DNA from: Zetaproteobacteria bacterium
GTDB taxonomy: Bacteria; Pseudomonadota; Alphaproteobacteria; Micavibrionales; Micavibrionaceae
Direction: 5' to 3'
Assembly: GCA_002747015.1 (NCBI GenBank)
Contig: NVXI01000021.1
Location: 1 to 22,305 of the forward strand
DNA length: 22,305 nt
Within the stretch, counting starts at the first letter, position 1. Each line of letters opens with the position of its first letter. This document shows, one piece after another, positions 13,475 through 21,490 of the stretch. A model generated the notes under the pieces. The model saw nothing but the letters and a program-made list of their open reading frames with translations, was not told the origin of the DNA and did not search any database. A program made the position numbers and the translations under genes.

Positions 13475-14107
13475 TTACTGAATATTCACACCCATTTTTT
13501 TATAGTCTTTTTTCACCTGCCTTACAGCATCAAGAATAATCCTATTATCATCACCGCATTTTGTACCCGCCGCCTCACAGCAAAGTAAATATAGCTCTTT
13601 AAGCTTTCCATTTTCAGATGATGTTGGCACCTCCAGTAAAATACTTTTTATAATTCGAGCAATTTCATAAGCAACAAGAGGTTTTACCGTCCCCTTTTTT
13701 CGTCCGAGTTTATTATTATCGTTAACTGAAAGGGATGTATCATTGAGCATTTTTAATGTTGTAATGGCATTGACGGCAAAACCTATAGAGCTGTCCACTT
13801 GGTCATAGAGACCACTATCGCCCAATAGTGAAGTTCGAAAATAATGTGGGTTTAGATTTTGCCGTATTTCAGGATTTTCAAGTATCTCAAGAGATTTAGA
13901 TAAATGTTTATTCAAAGATTTATGCAAGCGCTGGTTTATTTTTCCTTTTTGCTCGATGCCTTCAAAATCAACCTTCAAGTATTGGCTTAACCCCTCTGAA
14001 TTTAGTTCAATAATTTTTTCAAACTGTTCACGGAAAGCTTTGTATTCTTGAGTGCCATCATAGTCCTCTAGAATCTTCTTAAAACGCTCCTCTATCAAGT
14101 TAAACAT
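13475..14107 (-). CDS. Integrase-coupled helical protein (210 aa, function unknown)
   Basis: ATG at 14107 overlaps the integrase stop by 8 nt, so the gene is translationally coupled to the integrase. It is rich in Leu, Lys and Glu and probably all-helical, with long amphipathic stretches at residues 1-30 and 50-90. There is no signal peptide and no obvious catalytic motif. LLCCEAAGTKCGDDNR at about residue 180 contains three Cys. The tight linkage suggests a role in integration or maintenance of the element, or a toxin-like accessory. Family not recognised. Confidence 0.7.
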   Translation of the reverse strand: MFNLIEERFKKILEDYDGTQEYKAFREQFEKIIELNSEGLSQYLKVDFEGIEQKGKINQRLHKSLNKHLSKSLEILENPEIRQNLNPHYFRTSLLGDSGLYDQVDSSIGFAVNAITTLKMLNDTSLSVNDNNKLGRKKGTVKPLVAYEIARIIKSILLEVPTSSENGKLKELYLLCCEAAGTKCGDDNRIILDAVRQVKKDYKKMGVNIQ

Positions 14108-15161
14108 CACCAAAAATTCTTTCGTTCATTGAGGCTACAACAGTGCTTGTATGCGTCTCTGACAAATGGGCGTAGCGTTTAACCATCTGCAATGTTTTAT
14201 GTCCTAGAACTTCTGAAATTTCTGCAAGCGTTGCACCGTTCATAGCAAGGTATGAGGCCGCACTATGGCGTAAATCGTGAAAGCGAAAGTCTTTAACCCC
14301 TGCATTAATAAGGGCATTTTCCCATGCAGTTCTAATATCAATTGGCTGGCATTTCTTTTTACTTGGAAAGACAAAATCACAGTGAAGATTTCTAACCTTT
14401 GAATGCTCTTGCAGAAGCTCCAGCGCAAGACCTTGTAAGGGGATAACGCGCCGTTCATCATTCTTTGTTTTATGAAGAATAATAAGCTCACGCTCAAAAT
14501 CTATGTCTTGCCACCTCAAGCCAATTATTTCCATTTTTCGCGCACCCGTGCTCAAGGCCAAAACAACAATATTATACAAATGCGGGTTATTTGTTTCCTT
14601 GCATGCCGTTAATAAAGAAACCCTTTCATCATCAGAGAGAAACCTTACGCGCCCTCTTGTCTCTTTATATTTAGAAACCTTCTCTACGGGATTTGTCTCC
14701 ACCCACTCCCACTCTTTCATGGCAACGGTATATACATGCCCGAGAGCTTGCGAGTATCTGTTTGCCGTAGCCGTGCCAATAGAGCGACCATATTTATTCG
14801 TCATACCCACCAAAGCATTTCTATGCTCCACTATCAAAGCAGCCGAAATATCACAAAGCCTATAATCGCCTAAGACATCTTTCCAATACTTCAAATAGGT
14901 GATTTGGTTTACTGGATTATCTCTATGGGCAAGCACCTCTTTTATATAACGCTCTATCGTATCCGCCATAGTGTGCTTTTTTGCTTCTGACGTTTTAAAA
15001 TGACGACCTTCTCGAATTGCCGCCTCTGTATGCTGCCCCCATTTACGCGCATCTGTTAAACGCTCAAATGATGCCGTTTCTGTTGGATGCCCTTTTAATC
15101 GCACTTGAACACGGTACGACACGTCACCACTTTTTGAAGTGCGTTTTTGAATAGAGGCCAT
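14100..15161 (-). CDS. int: Tyrosine recombinase, site-specific integrase (353 aa)
   Basis: It inserts and excises the element at the tRNA-fMet att site by the tyrosine-recombinase mechanism. The catalytic set is complete: R208 in STGARKME, K231 or K233 in the HKTKND hairpin, H295 and R298 in FHDLRHSAAS, H321 in LGHKT, and the nucleophile Y330 in VKRYAHL. An N-terminal arm-binding region (residues 1-60, SIQKRTSKSGDVSYRVQVRL) precedes the core-binding domain (about 65-165). AAGGA lies 7 bp before the ATG. The gene is transcribed away from the tRNA, the standard arrangement. It is not the same integrase as the remnants at 1894-3892. The 353-aa length is normal. Confidence 0.96.
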   Translation of the reverse strand: MASIQKRTSKSGDVSYRVQVRLKGHPTETASFERLTDARKWGQHTEAAIREGRHFKTSEAKKHTMADTIERYIKEVLAHRDNPVNQITYLKYWKDVLGDYRLCDISAALIVEHRNALVGMTNKYGRSIGTATANRYSQALGHVYTVAMKEWEWVETNPVEKVSKYKETRGRVRFLSDDERVSLLTACKETNNPHLYNIVVLALSTGARKMEIIGLRWQDIDFERELIILHKTKNDERRVIPLQGLALELLQEHSKVRNLHCDFVFPSKKKCQPIDIRTAWENALINAGVKDFRFHDLRHSAASYLAMNGATLAEISEVLGHKTLQMVKRYAHLSETHTSTVVASMNERIFGDV

Positions 15162-15288
15162 TATATTTTCCTTATGTACAACATGTTAGAATTAATGACC
15201 AAAAACCACAACATAAGATACATAAACTGATGTATTAATCCACAATACCTATATAAATCAGTATATTAGAAAAACACGCAGTATCCGT

Positions 15289-15305
15289 GGCACAGTTACG
15301 GCACA
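15289..15305. repeat. Right-end inverted arm-type pair
   Basis: GGCACA occurs at 15289-15294 and 15300-15305, an 11-bp period and opposite in orientation to the TGTGCC repeats at 15367. The pair is copied in part at 6523-6542. Probable integrase arm sites. Confidence 0.5.
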
Positions 15306-15365
15306 ATAAGCGCGCAAAAGTAGTGCTTTTTATAGTCATTGTGCCTGTTGTGCTTTGTTGTTTGG

Positions 15366-15389
15366 AAGTGTGCCATGAGTGTGCCATGG
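15366..15389. repeat. Right-end tandem arm-type repeat
   Basis: AGTGTGCCATG in tandem (15367-15377, 15378-15388). The 24-nt block is identical to 552-575 at the other end and lies 44 nt inside the att copy at 15433. Confidence 0.65.
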
Positions 15390-15411
15390 GCTTTTTTCTG
15401 ATTTTCTAAAT

Positions 15412-15427
15412 CCGCTGTAAGTGGCGG
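15412..15427 (-). terminator. Possible element-supplied terminator for tRNA-fMet
   Basis: On the minus strand CCGC and GCGG pair around an 8-nt loop just after the tRNA 3' end, within an AAACCGC...GCGGATTT context. The U-run is weak, so termination is uncertain. Insertion displaced the older, stronger terminator to 347-374. Confidence 0.3.
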
Positions 15428-15432
15428 TTTAG

Positions 15433-15510
<78 letters not shown>

Positions 15511-15637
15511 TCACCAAATAAAAGCATCTAAAATGCCCTATCCATTAAATGGATGGCAACTTATATCGCTGTAATGCTATAAAAGCAAGGACTGATATCG
15601 AATTTATTACTTATAAAGAAAATAAACATAATTAGCG

Positions 15638-15666
15638 TTGACTTATAATCACCCATATTCTTATCT
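15638..15666 (+). promoter_or_regulatory. Sigma-70-like promoter of the thi cluster
   Basis: TTGACT (15638-15643), 17-bp spacer, TTATCT (15661-15666); the start would be near 15673, about 24 nt before thiS. I found no thi-box (TPP riboswitch) sequence in the 185 bp between the tRNA and thiS, and no room for one downstream of this promoter. Confidence 0.5.
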
Positions 15667-15696
15667 GAACACGCATACAGCGCGAAAGATAATGCA

Positions 15697-15897
15697 ATGA
15701 AGATAACAATGAACGGCACAATAACAACGATCAGCAGCCCAAAAAATATCAATGATTTCTTATCTGAACATGGATATAAAGATAAACTTATCGCCATTGC
15801 AATAAACAACCACTTTATTGCCAGATCATCCTATAATGATTATATAATAAAGGAGAATGATGCGATTGAAATTGTGGCACCAATGCAGGGCGGTTAA
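15697..15897 (+). CDS. thiS: ThiS sulfur carrier protein
   Basis: A 66-aa ubiquitin-fold protein that begins MKITMNG and ends in the obligatory Gly-Gly (APMQGG). Its C-terminus is thiocarboxylated and hands sulfur to ThiG for the thiazole ring of thiamine. The usual core is present: LIAIAINNHFIARSSYNDYI followed by ENDAIEIV. It is normally adenylated by ThiF, which is not in this window. The thiG ATG lies 7 nt after its stop. Confidence 0.93.
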   Translation: MKITMNGTITTISSPKNINDFLSEHGYKDKLIAIAINNHFIARSSYNDYIIKENDAIEIVAPMQGG

Positions 15898-15903
15898 TCT
15901 ATA

Positions 15904-16695
15904 ATGACAAAAAAATTTGATATAAACGGCACAAACATCTCCTCAAGGCTATTTCTAGGCACAGCGTCCTACCCTTCTTTGCAGGCTTTAAAAGAATCCA
16001 TACAATCCTCCTCACCTGGCCTAATAACCGTATCCCTGCGCCGTGAAAATGCCGCCGGAAAAGGGCAATCTTTCTGGAACATCATAAAAGAATTCAATAT
16101 CCCTGTTCTACCCAACACGGCCGGATGCCATAGCGCAGACGAAGCAATTACGACAGCAGAAATGGCACGAGAGATATTCGATACGAACCGAATTAAATTA
16201 GAAGTTATAGGGGATGATTACACATTGCAACCAGACCCTTACGGTCTATTGATTGCCACAGAATCACTCATAAAAAAAGGGTTTGAGGTCTATCCGTACA
16301 TGACCGACGATCTTGTCCTTGCTCAAAAACTAGTTGATTTGGGCTGCAATATTTTAATGCCATGGGGATCACCCATTGGCTCGGGTCGAGGGCTAAACAA
16401 TATCTACGCACTACAACAACTCAGACAAAGATTTCCAGATAAGATACTCATTGTAGATGCTGGCCTAGGCGCGCCGTCACATGCGGCTCAGGCAATGGAA
16501 ATGGGCTATGACGCGGTTTTACTCAACACCGCCGTTGCAAAGGCTGGCAACGCTCCGCAAATGGCACATGCCTTTGCACAAGCCATAGAAGCCGGACGCG
16601 CGGCGTACCTCTCTGGCATAATCGCAAAACAAGAACACGCGACCCCCTCCACTCCATTACTAGACAAACCGTTCTGGCATCAGGAAAATTCATGA
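15904..16695 (+). CDS. thiG: Thiazole synthase ThiG
   Basis: This 263-aa cytoplasmic TIM-barrel enzyme forms the thiazole phosphate from deoxyxylulose 5-phosphate, dehydroglycine (or iminoglycine) and ThiS thiocarboxylate. Diagnostic blocks are [27 protein letters not shown]98 in IKLEVIGDD (Schiff-base lysine), [39 protein letters not shown] and [19 protein letters not shown]. Length is normal. Its stop overlaps the ATG of the next gene (ATGA), giving coupling with the rhodanese. Confidence 0.97.
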   Translation: MTKKFDINGTNISSRLFLGTASYPSLQALKESIQSSSPGLITVSLRRENAAGKGQSFWNIIKEFNIPVLPNTAGCHSADEAITTAEMAREIFDTNRIKLEVIGDDYTLQPDPYGLLIATESLIKKGFEVYPYMTDDLVLAQKLVDLGCNILMPWGSPIGSGRGLNNIYALQQLRQRFPDKILIVDAGLGAPSHAAQAMEMGYDAVLLNTAVAKAGNAPQMAHAFAQAIEAGRAAYLSGIIAKQEHATPSTPLLDKPFWHQENS

Positions 16696-16967
16696 TCAGC
16701 ATCGAAGAGCTAAATAATGTAACAACCATCATTATTGATGTACGACAACCCGAAGAGTTGATAGATGATCCATTAAGCAACCCTGAGATTACAGAACAAC
16801 CCATAAATATACCGCTACCAGAGCTCGTGGCGCGACTTAACGAGCTGCCGACAGATCAACGCCTCGCCTTCGTCTGCGCAGGAAATATTAGAAGTGTGCA
16901 AGCCGTGCAATATCTACGCGCACGTGGCTATGACAATATTTGTGTATTAGATAAGTTTACGCTTTAG
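16692..16967 (+). CDS. Rhodanese-like sulfurtransferase domain protein (91 aa)
   Basis: A single rhodanese domain: [15 protein letters not shown]-type strand ([14 protein letters not shown]), and the active-site loop FVCAGNIRS with the persulfide Cys at 62, then [16 protein letters not shown]. Length fits a single-domain rhodanese (about 90-110 aa). The ATGA overlap with thiG suggests it supplies persulfide sulfur for ThiS thiocarboxylate, in place of or together with the ThiI rhodanese domain. That assignment is inference from context. Confidence 0.88.
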   Translation: MISIEELNNVTTIIIDVRQPEELIDDPLSNPEITEQPINIPLPELVARLNELPTDQRLAFVCAGNIRSVQAVQYLRARGYDNICVLDKFTL

Positions 16968-16981
16968 CAAAATAACGAAAA

Positions 16982-17010
16982 TGGCGCGAAAGTCACTGCC
17001 TCTCGCACCA
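16982..17010. terminator. Hairpin in the convergent thi/ppa gap
   Basis: TGGCGCGA (16982-16989) pairs with TCGCACCA (17003-17010), 7 of 8 pairs, 13-nt loop. No U-run follows on either strand, so function as a terminator is doubtful, but it sits exactly between the stops of the rhodanese gene and ppa. Confidence 0.35.
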
Positions 17011-17039
17011 TGAATAATACCAATCAAAGTTCTATAAGG

Positions 17040-17579
17040 TTAAGCCGCTTTTTGCTTTTGCTCGTTTTCCATACCTTCAACGATCAAAGATTTAGCTTTT
17101 TCAGAACCTTCCCAGCCCTGTATCTTCACCCATTTGCCTTTTTCAAGATCTTTGTAATGCGTGAAGAAATGCTCAATTTCATCCAGAAGGATTTTCGGTA
17201 AATCACTATATTCTTTAACATCAGCAAACATGGGGTGAGTTTTATCAACTGGAACAGCTAAGATTTTTTCATCTTGCCCACCATCATCTTCCATTACCAA
17301 GACACCGACAGGACGCGCACAAATAACCGCGCCAGGTAAAATGGCATGCTGCGCATAAACAAGAACATCAACAGGGTCACCATCGCCACCCAATGTTTGA
17401 GGAATAAAGCCATAATTAGCAGGGTAAAACATTGGCGTATGTACAAAACGATCAACAAATAAAGCGCCAGACTCTTTGTCAATTTCGTACTTAACAGGCA
17501 CACCACCAGCAGTGTTTTCAATAATCACATGCACATTATTCGGTGCATCTTCACCAACTGAAATTTTAGAAATATCCAT
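17040..17579 (-). CDS. ppa: Inorganic pyrophosphatase (family I)
   Basis: A 179-aa soluble family-I pyrophosphatase that hydrolyses PPi to two phosphates with Mg2+. The signature DGDPVDVLV at residues 66-74 carries the metal-binding Asp residues (D66, D68, D71). K30, the NYGFIPQT strand, and ED/K residues in LAVPVDK and [11 protein letters not shown] complete the usual active site. GAGAGGAAGC precedes the ATG. It is convergent with thiS-thiG-rhodanese. Confidence 0.96.
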   Translation of the reverse strand: MDISKISVGEDAPNNVHVIIENTAGGVPVKYEIDKESGALFVDRFVHTPMFYPANYGFIPQTLGGDGDPVDVLVYAQHAILPGAVICARPVGVLVMEDDGGQDEKILAVPVDKTHPMFADVKEYSDLPKILLDEIEHFFTHYKDLEKGKWVKIQGWEGSEKAKSLIVEGMENEQKQKAA

Positions 17580-17680
17580 AGTCTATGCTTCCTCTCGCAG
17601 ATTGAACCTCATTCGATCATGCAGTCATACAATCCCCGCCTTTTCACGGCAAGCATTTTCTGTGAAGCACCCTAAAAGAG

Positions 17681-17806
17681 CTATTCCTGCTCTTCTCCCG
17701 TTTCATTGTCATTTGAGCGGCGTATAATAATTCTTGGCATCGTTTTCTCGATTTTCTCAGGTACAAACATTACTCCGCCGGACCCACAAGCATATGCATT
17801 TATCAT
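17681..17806 (-). CDS. Small ORF (41 aa) with good ribosome-binding site
   Basis: GGGAGAA lies 4 bp before the ATG at 17806. The product MINAYACGSGGVMF, then PEKIEKTMPRIIIRRS, then an acidic tail is basic in the middle and acidic at the end, without a membrane segment. It lies alone in the 430-bp gap between ppa and cspA. It could be a short conserved protein or chance; the ribosome-binding site is the main support. Remainder of the gap (17580-17680, 17807-17953): nothing else clear. Confidence 0.45.
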   Translation of the reverse strand: MINAYACGSGGVMFVPEKIEKTMPRIIIRRSNDNETGEEQE

Positions 17807-17953
17807 AAAATTCTCCCTCGTTATCGTGCTATGAGCCAAATTGTAACGATTAACATGATTTTATACAAACACCATCCATGACGCGGCGCACAACCGAAAG
17901 CCTAACACTTTGAATGAAAACAATTAATAGTAGAGACTTTCTATGCATACAAA

Positions 17954-17984
17954 ACAAAAAAACGCCTCGAAAATATCGGGGCGT
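17954..17984 (-). terminator. Intrinsic terminator after cspA
   Basis: On the minus strand ACGCCCCGA-TATTT-TCGAGGCGT is followed by TTTTTTTG: a 9-bp stem with one mismatch and a strong U-tract, 29 bp after the cspA stop. Confidence 0.85.
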
Positions 17985-18012
17985 TCAAGAATTCTATTAT
18001 TTAGTCCTAAAA

Positions 18013-18219
18013 CTAATCAGCAGCTTTAAGATCACCAGCGGCTTGCTTGCCACGATTTTCTGTTAGTTCGTATGACACTTTTTGGCCTTCGTCCAATGTC
18101 CCCATACCTGCTTGCTCAACAGCAGAAATATGTACGAATACATCATTTCCACCATCATCAGGTACGATAAAGCCAAAGCCTTTAGTTGAATTAAACCATT
18201 TTACGGTTCCTGTCGCCAT
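18013..18219 (-). CDS. cspA: Cold-shock-domain protein
   Basis: A 68-aa single cold-shock domain with RNP1 (KGFGFIVPD) and RNP2 (DVFVHIS), the two RNA-binding motifs, plus the usual GTVKWFN start. It binds single-stranded RNA and DNA and acts as an RNA chaperone. The ATG at 18219 is chosen since AAGGAG ends 8 bp upstream; a GTG at 18228 would overlap that site. Its leader holds a strong promoter and a hairpin listed separately. Confidence 0.94.
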   Translation of the reverse strand: MATGTVKWFNSTKGFGFIVPDDGGNDVFVHISAVEQAGMGTLDEGQKVSYELTENRGKQAAGDLKAAD

Positions 18220-18242
18220 TTCTGACACTCCTTATTAAAATT

Positions 18243-18277
18243 AAAAATCAGCTCTTCTTGGTATTTCGCTGATTTTT
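18243..18277 (-). promoter_or_regulatory. Hairpin in the cspA 5' leader, attenuator-like
   Basis: AAAAATCAGC and GCTGATTTTT pair perfectly over 10 bp around a 15-nt loop (minus strand, 18277 to 18243). A run TTTTTAATTTTAAT follows immediately, then AAGGAG. The hairpin plus U-rich run looks like an intrinsic terminator placed inside the leader, or a structure that hides the ribosome-binding site. Confidence 0.55.
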
Positions 18278-18310
18278 AGTCAGGTGTCATATCCATAAAG
18301 AATTGGCTTG

Positions 18311-18338
18311 ATTAAACGTTTTTCTAGAACTTTGTCAA
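18311..18338 (-). promoter_or_regulatory. Sigma-70 promoter of cspA
   Basis: TTGACA (18338-18333), a 16-bp spacer and TTTAAT (18316-18311). Transcription would start near 18304, giving a leader of about 85 nt that includes the hairpin at 18243-18277. Confidence 0.65.
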
Positions 18339-18472
18339 GAGAAGAAATGCTTTTTCACAAAAAAAGAATCCGACCCAACTTGAGTATACAGGGGATAAAA
18401 ACACATATAGGCTGCATTCACGCTCAAATAACTGCTACCATCATACCTGAAAAATAAAAAATTGGAGAATAA

Positions 18473-19003
18473 ATGAGCAAAGGTGCTGATGTTTTAGAAC
18501 GAAATTGTATGCCGGCAGGAAAAGTTTTTATACGCGCTGGCGAAGAAAATGCACGTGCCTACGTCATCCAAAACGGAAAAGTTGCCGCCTTTACAATGGA
18601 CGGTGATCAAAAAATAGAAGTTGAGGTCTTTGGCCCTGGTGCCATTATAGGAGAGAAATGCCTGATACTCGATGAACCAGCTGTCCTCAACTTTGAAGTG
18701 GTAGAAGCCGCCACCGTCATCGTGATTACACGACAAGATTTTCAAAAACGATTACATAAGGCAGGAAAAAGCATAAAAACAGTTCTTGATCACGCCGTGC
18801 AGAAACTTATGCACTATGAAAGCCTTGAGGTATCTCGCGCGCTCGCACAAAAGGATATTAGCGACGAAGCACATCAACTGGTTAAAGGACTCCTCACCGA
18901 CATACCAGAGGAACAACGTCTACCATATGAAAAAAATCTATTACCTCATGCCCACGAATTAATGAAAGCTCTAAAGGAAATAAAAAAAGATCGCGCGACA
19001 TAA
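18473..19003 (+). CDS. Cyclic-nucleotide-binding-fold protein (176 aa), degenerate ligand site
   Basis: Residues 15-100 form a Crp-like cupin: GKVFIRAGEENARAYVIQNG, VEVFGPGAIIGEKCLIL, and a C-terminal helix. The phosphate-binding cassette, in which canonical proteins have GE..LL...PR.A, reads GEKCLILDEPAVLNFE (residues 60-75). Glu61 is kept but the Arg/Ser that hold the cyclic phosphate are replaced by Ala-Val-Leu. It may not bind cAMP. There is no HTH after residue 100; the rest is helical and ends at residue 176. GGAGAATAA precedes the ATG. It is convergent with the HD-GYP gene. Confidence 0.85.
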   Translation: MSKGADVLERNCMPAGKVFIRAGEENARAYVIQNGKVAAFTMDGDQKIEVEVFGPGAIIGEKCLILDEPAVLNFEVVEAATVIVITRQDFQKRLHKAGKSIKTVLDHAVQKLMHYESLEVSRALAQKDISDEAHQLVKGLLTDIPEEQRLPYEKNLLPHAHELMKALKEIKKDRAT

Positions 19004-19057
19004 CCCTTCGCACCCACTCACAACAAAAGGTGGAAATAAAGACTTCAGCAATTTACC

Positions 19058-20161
19058 CTAAACAAGTAATTTTGCATCGATCAAAATACCTCTGAACATT
19101 TTCACGTAGTTTTGGTCAAGATGCCCCACCATTTCTTCGCTCATAATATTCATCGCCTTAGACACTTTCATTGGCTCTTTATACACACGGCGGTCAGTCA
19201 AGGCACTAAAGACGTCAACAACAGCCGCCATACGCGCCAACTCATTCAACTCTTTCCCCTTCAAACCAAAAGGGTAACCAGTGCCATCAATCTTCTCATG
19301 GTGTTGCTCGGCAATAATAAAAACAGCAGAAGGAATATTCTCCACCTTTTTAAGATAATCAACAGTCTTACCAACATGCCCCTTCATAATCTCGAACTCT
19401 GCCTCAGTCAAACGCCCAGGCTTATTCAAAATATGATGTGGAATATACATTTTACCAACATCGTGCAACAATCCACCGCTCGACATAATGAGCTGATCCT
19501 CATTTCTAAACCCCGCTGCATTCCCAAGAAGAGTCAAAAGAGTTGCCACACGCATGCTGTGAGCATAGGTATAATCATCATGGTCTCGCACACCCTCCAA
19601 TATCGAACTAAAATCATTTTCTGCTATCGCAGAAACTAAAGACTGACATCCCCCCTTCACATTGGCAAAAGAGACTGTATCATCACTCAATAACACGTCT
19701 TCAATATCATTAAAAATGCCCACGCTGCTCTTCAAAGCATCACGCTGAAGCTCAGGCAACGCATCCCACGATTTTTCAACATTCGCATTGAGAATTGAAG
19801 AAATTTTCCTGATCAGCTCACTACGTTTAAAAGGCTTCGTAATAATTTCGGAAACGCCAGTTTTCTTAGAATCCTCGATTAAGCGTAAATTCTTCTCATT
19901 TATAATATGCAAAATAGGAACAGGATTTAGCTCGGGAGTATTTCGAAGCTCACCTATAAAATTAATCGAGTTAGACGGACTGACATCCTCTCCAACAATA
20001 ATCAGCGCTGGCACTGCGTCAATCAAAGCTTTAAGCGTGGCCATACGACCATTATCATGGTCAATTATATCATAAAAAGAGCACAAAGAAGCATCAATAT
20101 CCTTACGATAACTCGTATGGGAATCAACAATTGCAACCAACTTTTTATTACTACTTGCCAT
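19058..20161 (-). CDS. HD-GYP domain protein with degenerate receiver domain (367 aa)
   Basis: The N-terminal 125 residues have the receiver fold (VAIVDSH start, T-loop, K109 in ITKPFKR). The phospho-acceptor Asp position reads LIIVGED, with Gly57, so it likely cannot be phosphorylated there. The C-terminal HD-GYP domain is complete: H201, H233-D234 in GGLLHDVGK, H262, H287-H288, D292-GTGYP-297 and D316 in VVDVFSALTD. HD-GYP proteins hydrolyse cyclic di-GMP. The ATG lacks a good ribosome-binding site. Confidence 0.9.
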   Translation of the reverse strand: MASSNKKLVAIVDSHTSYRKDIDASLCSFYDIIDHDNGRMATLKALIDAVPALIIVGEDVSPSNSINFIGELRNTPELNPVPILHIINEKNLRLIEDSKKTGVSEIITKPFKRSELIRKISSILNANVEKSWDALPELQRDALKSSVGIFNDIEDVLLSDDTVSFANVKGGCQSLVSAIAENDFSSILEGVRDHDDYTYAHSMRVATLLTLLGNAAGFRNEDQLIMSSGGLLHDVGKMYIPHHILNKPGRLTEAEFEIMKGHVGKTVDYLKKVENIPSAVFIIAEQHHEKIDGTGYPFGLKGKELNELARMAAVVDVFSALTDRRVYKEPMKVSKAMNIMSEEMVGHLDQNYVKMFRGILIDAKLLV

Positions 20162-20324
20162 GATTTTATATTACATTTGATATGTTACTAGAACGTTACG
20201 AAACATATGATAATAAAATATTACGCGCAAAGCCATCAGAATGTAACCTAGCATTACATGAAGCCATGTTTTAAATACGAAAGCATGCAATAAAAGAAAA
20301 ACAGTCAGATAAATAACAACACAT

Positions 20325-20792
20325 CTAACGCATTAATATACGTAAATCCAAGCGCATTTTTTGTAGTTTAGCCTGTAAAACTTTAACATCTCTTTTTGCA
20401 TCAAGTATTCTAATAACACGTGTGCGTTCTCCTTCTGTCGATTTCGGTTTCAGCCTAAGCCAAACACGCATAACCGTTAATGGCCGCCCCATAGCGATAA
20501 TGGAACGCTTTACACCATCGATAATATCTCCTTTATGCATTTTATAAGATTTTCCAGACAATTTACCTCTATCCTGCACACTTTCCCATTCGTTAAATTC
20601 TTCCAACAGGGCGCATGTGACATCCAAATCATCTCGCACATCGTAATAAAAACGAACATCCTTGGCATCATCAAATACATCACGAATATCACGTTTACCG
20701 ATGTCACCGCATTTGGGTGTTTTGGCAAACGCAGAGCCCGAGGAAGCGAATGTAAGTAACAGGATCACACCTAGAAAAGCTATAAACTTCAT
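20325..20792 (-). CDS. Secreted hypothetical protein (155 aa)
   Basis: MKFIAFLGVILLLTFASSGSAFA is a Sec signal peptide with cleavage near residue 23. The mature part has two Cys (PKCGDIG, VTCALL) about 30 residues apart, likely disulfide-bonded, an acidic stretch and a basic C-terminal region (RVWLRLKPKS and KVLQAKLQKMRLDLRIL), probably a helix. AAGGGAATTAAA precedes the ATG. Family not recognised. The 160 bp between it and the HD-GYP gene contain GTTAC/GTAAC-like repeats only. Confidence 0.75.
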   Translation of the reverse strand: MKFIAFLGVILLLTFASSGSAFAKTPKCGDIGKRDIRDVFDDAKDVRFYYDVRDDLDVTCALLEEFNEWESVQDRGKLSGKSYKMHKGDIIDGVKRSIIAMGRPLTVMRVWLRLKPKSTEGERTRVIRILDAKRDVKVLQAKLQKMRLDLRILMR

Positions 20793-20874
20793 TTTAATTC
20801 CCTTTTGAGCAAAATAATAAGAAAGATATTATACAATAAATGACATTCTACGGCTAACCCCAGCCAATAGACAA

Positions 20875-20898
20875 CAAAAACCCCACTCAAAGAGCAGG
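20875..20898 (-). terminator. Probable terminator after the SMI1/KNR4 gene
   Basis: On the minus strand CCTGCTC-TTT-GAGTGGGG followed by TTTTTG can form a seven-pair stem (two G-U) with a U-run, 20 bp after the SMI1/KNR4 stop. Confidence 0.5.
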
Positions 20899-20917
20899 TA
20901 ATTATAAATATAATAAT

Positions 20918-21490
20918 TTATTTTCTCTTCCTAAATTTAAAAATAGATGGTTTGACAGGAGGAGGTAAAAGAGCTGGTGACCTAAATTTATATTGATCAA
21001 TTTCCTCGGCAGCATCCAAATATTCTAAATACATTTCATACGCCTCTTCATCTTTATATGCAGCATTTACAAAATTAGAAAAGCTATCTTGCACCAAATA
21101 AAATGAATCCCAAGCCACATCGCAATTTTTACGATCAACATCATCTATCTGCCATAAATTATCACCACAATCATGATCAAGCCAATAAATCTTCCCCGCA
21201 TCTGGGCCATGTTTACGCAAACAAAGGTAATTTCCACATCCATCATATGCAATTGCAATAAATTTTTCATCCAAAGCATGCTCACCAATTTCAAATGAAG
21301 ACAAATCTAAATTACCATTATCCTCAACAGATATACTACTAAAAGCCTCAACAGCGATAGATTTACCTTCACCATCAAGGGACTTAAAAGCGACATATTC
21401 TATCGTAAAACCACCATTATTTACTTGCAAAAAAGTTCGATAGTCCTCTGGCAATACCATATCAAGAGCTTCTGACATTATATAAAGCAT
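20918..21490 (-). CDS. SMI1/KNR4 family protein, apparent N-terminal nonsense mutation (190 aa as read)
   Basis: The core motif LPEDYRTFLQVNNGGF, then FIAIAYDGCGNYLCL, then GKIYWLDHD is the SMI1/KNR4 (SUKH) fold, used by many immunity proteins against polymorphic toxins. Relatives have about 20-25 residues before the LPxDY motif. Here the frame at 21490 gives 12 and lacks a ribosome-binding site. An upstream in-frame ATG (21538, AAGG 8 bp before) codes MFEIIEKF, then a TAA at 21512-21514, then in frame the present start. The stop may be a recent nonsense change. The tail (residues 150-190) is acidic then basic. Confidence 0.8.
   Translation of the reverse strand: MLYIMSEALDMVLPEDYRTFLQVNNGGFTIEYVAFKSLDGEGKSIAVEAFSSISVEDNGNLDLSSFEIGEHALDEKFIAIAYDGCGNYLCLRKHGPDAGKIYWLDHDCGDNLWQIDDVDRKNCDVAWDSFYLVQDSFSNFVNAAYKDEEAYEMYLEYLDAAEEIDQYKFRSPALLPPPVKPSIFKFRKRK

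Noticed and set aside
15511..15696. TPP riboswitch upstream of thiS
   Set aside because: No thi-box conserved blocks found; only a promoter and a short palindrome at 15540-15554 are visible.
15561..15809. Minus-strand hydrophobic frame across the thiS promoter
   Set aside because: Overlaps thiS and its promoter; hydrophobicity comes from the AT-rich antisense of thiS.
16523..16804. Antisense frame over thiG and the rhodanese gene
   Set aside because: Shadow of real genes; its sequence is a by-product of conserved coding on the other strand.
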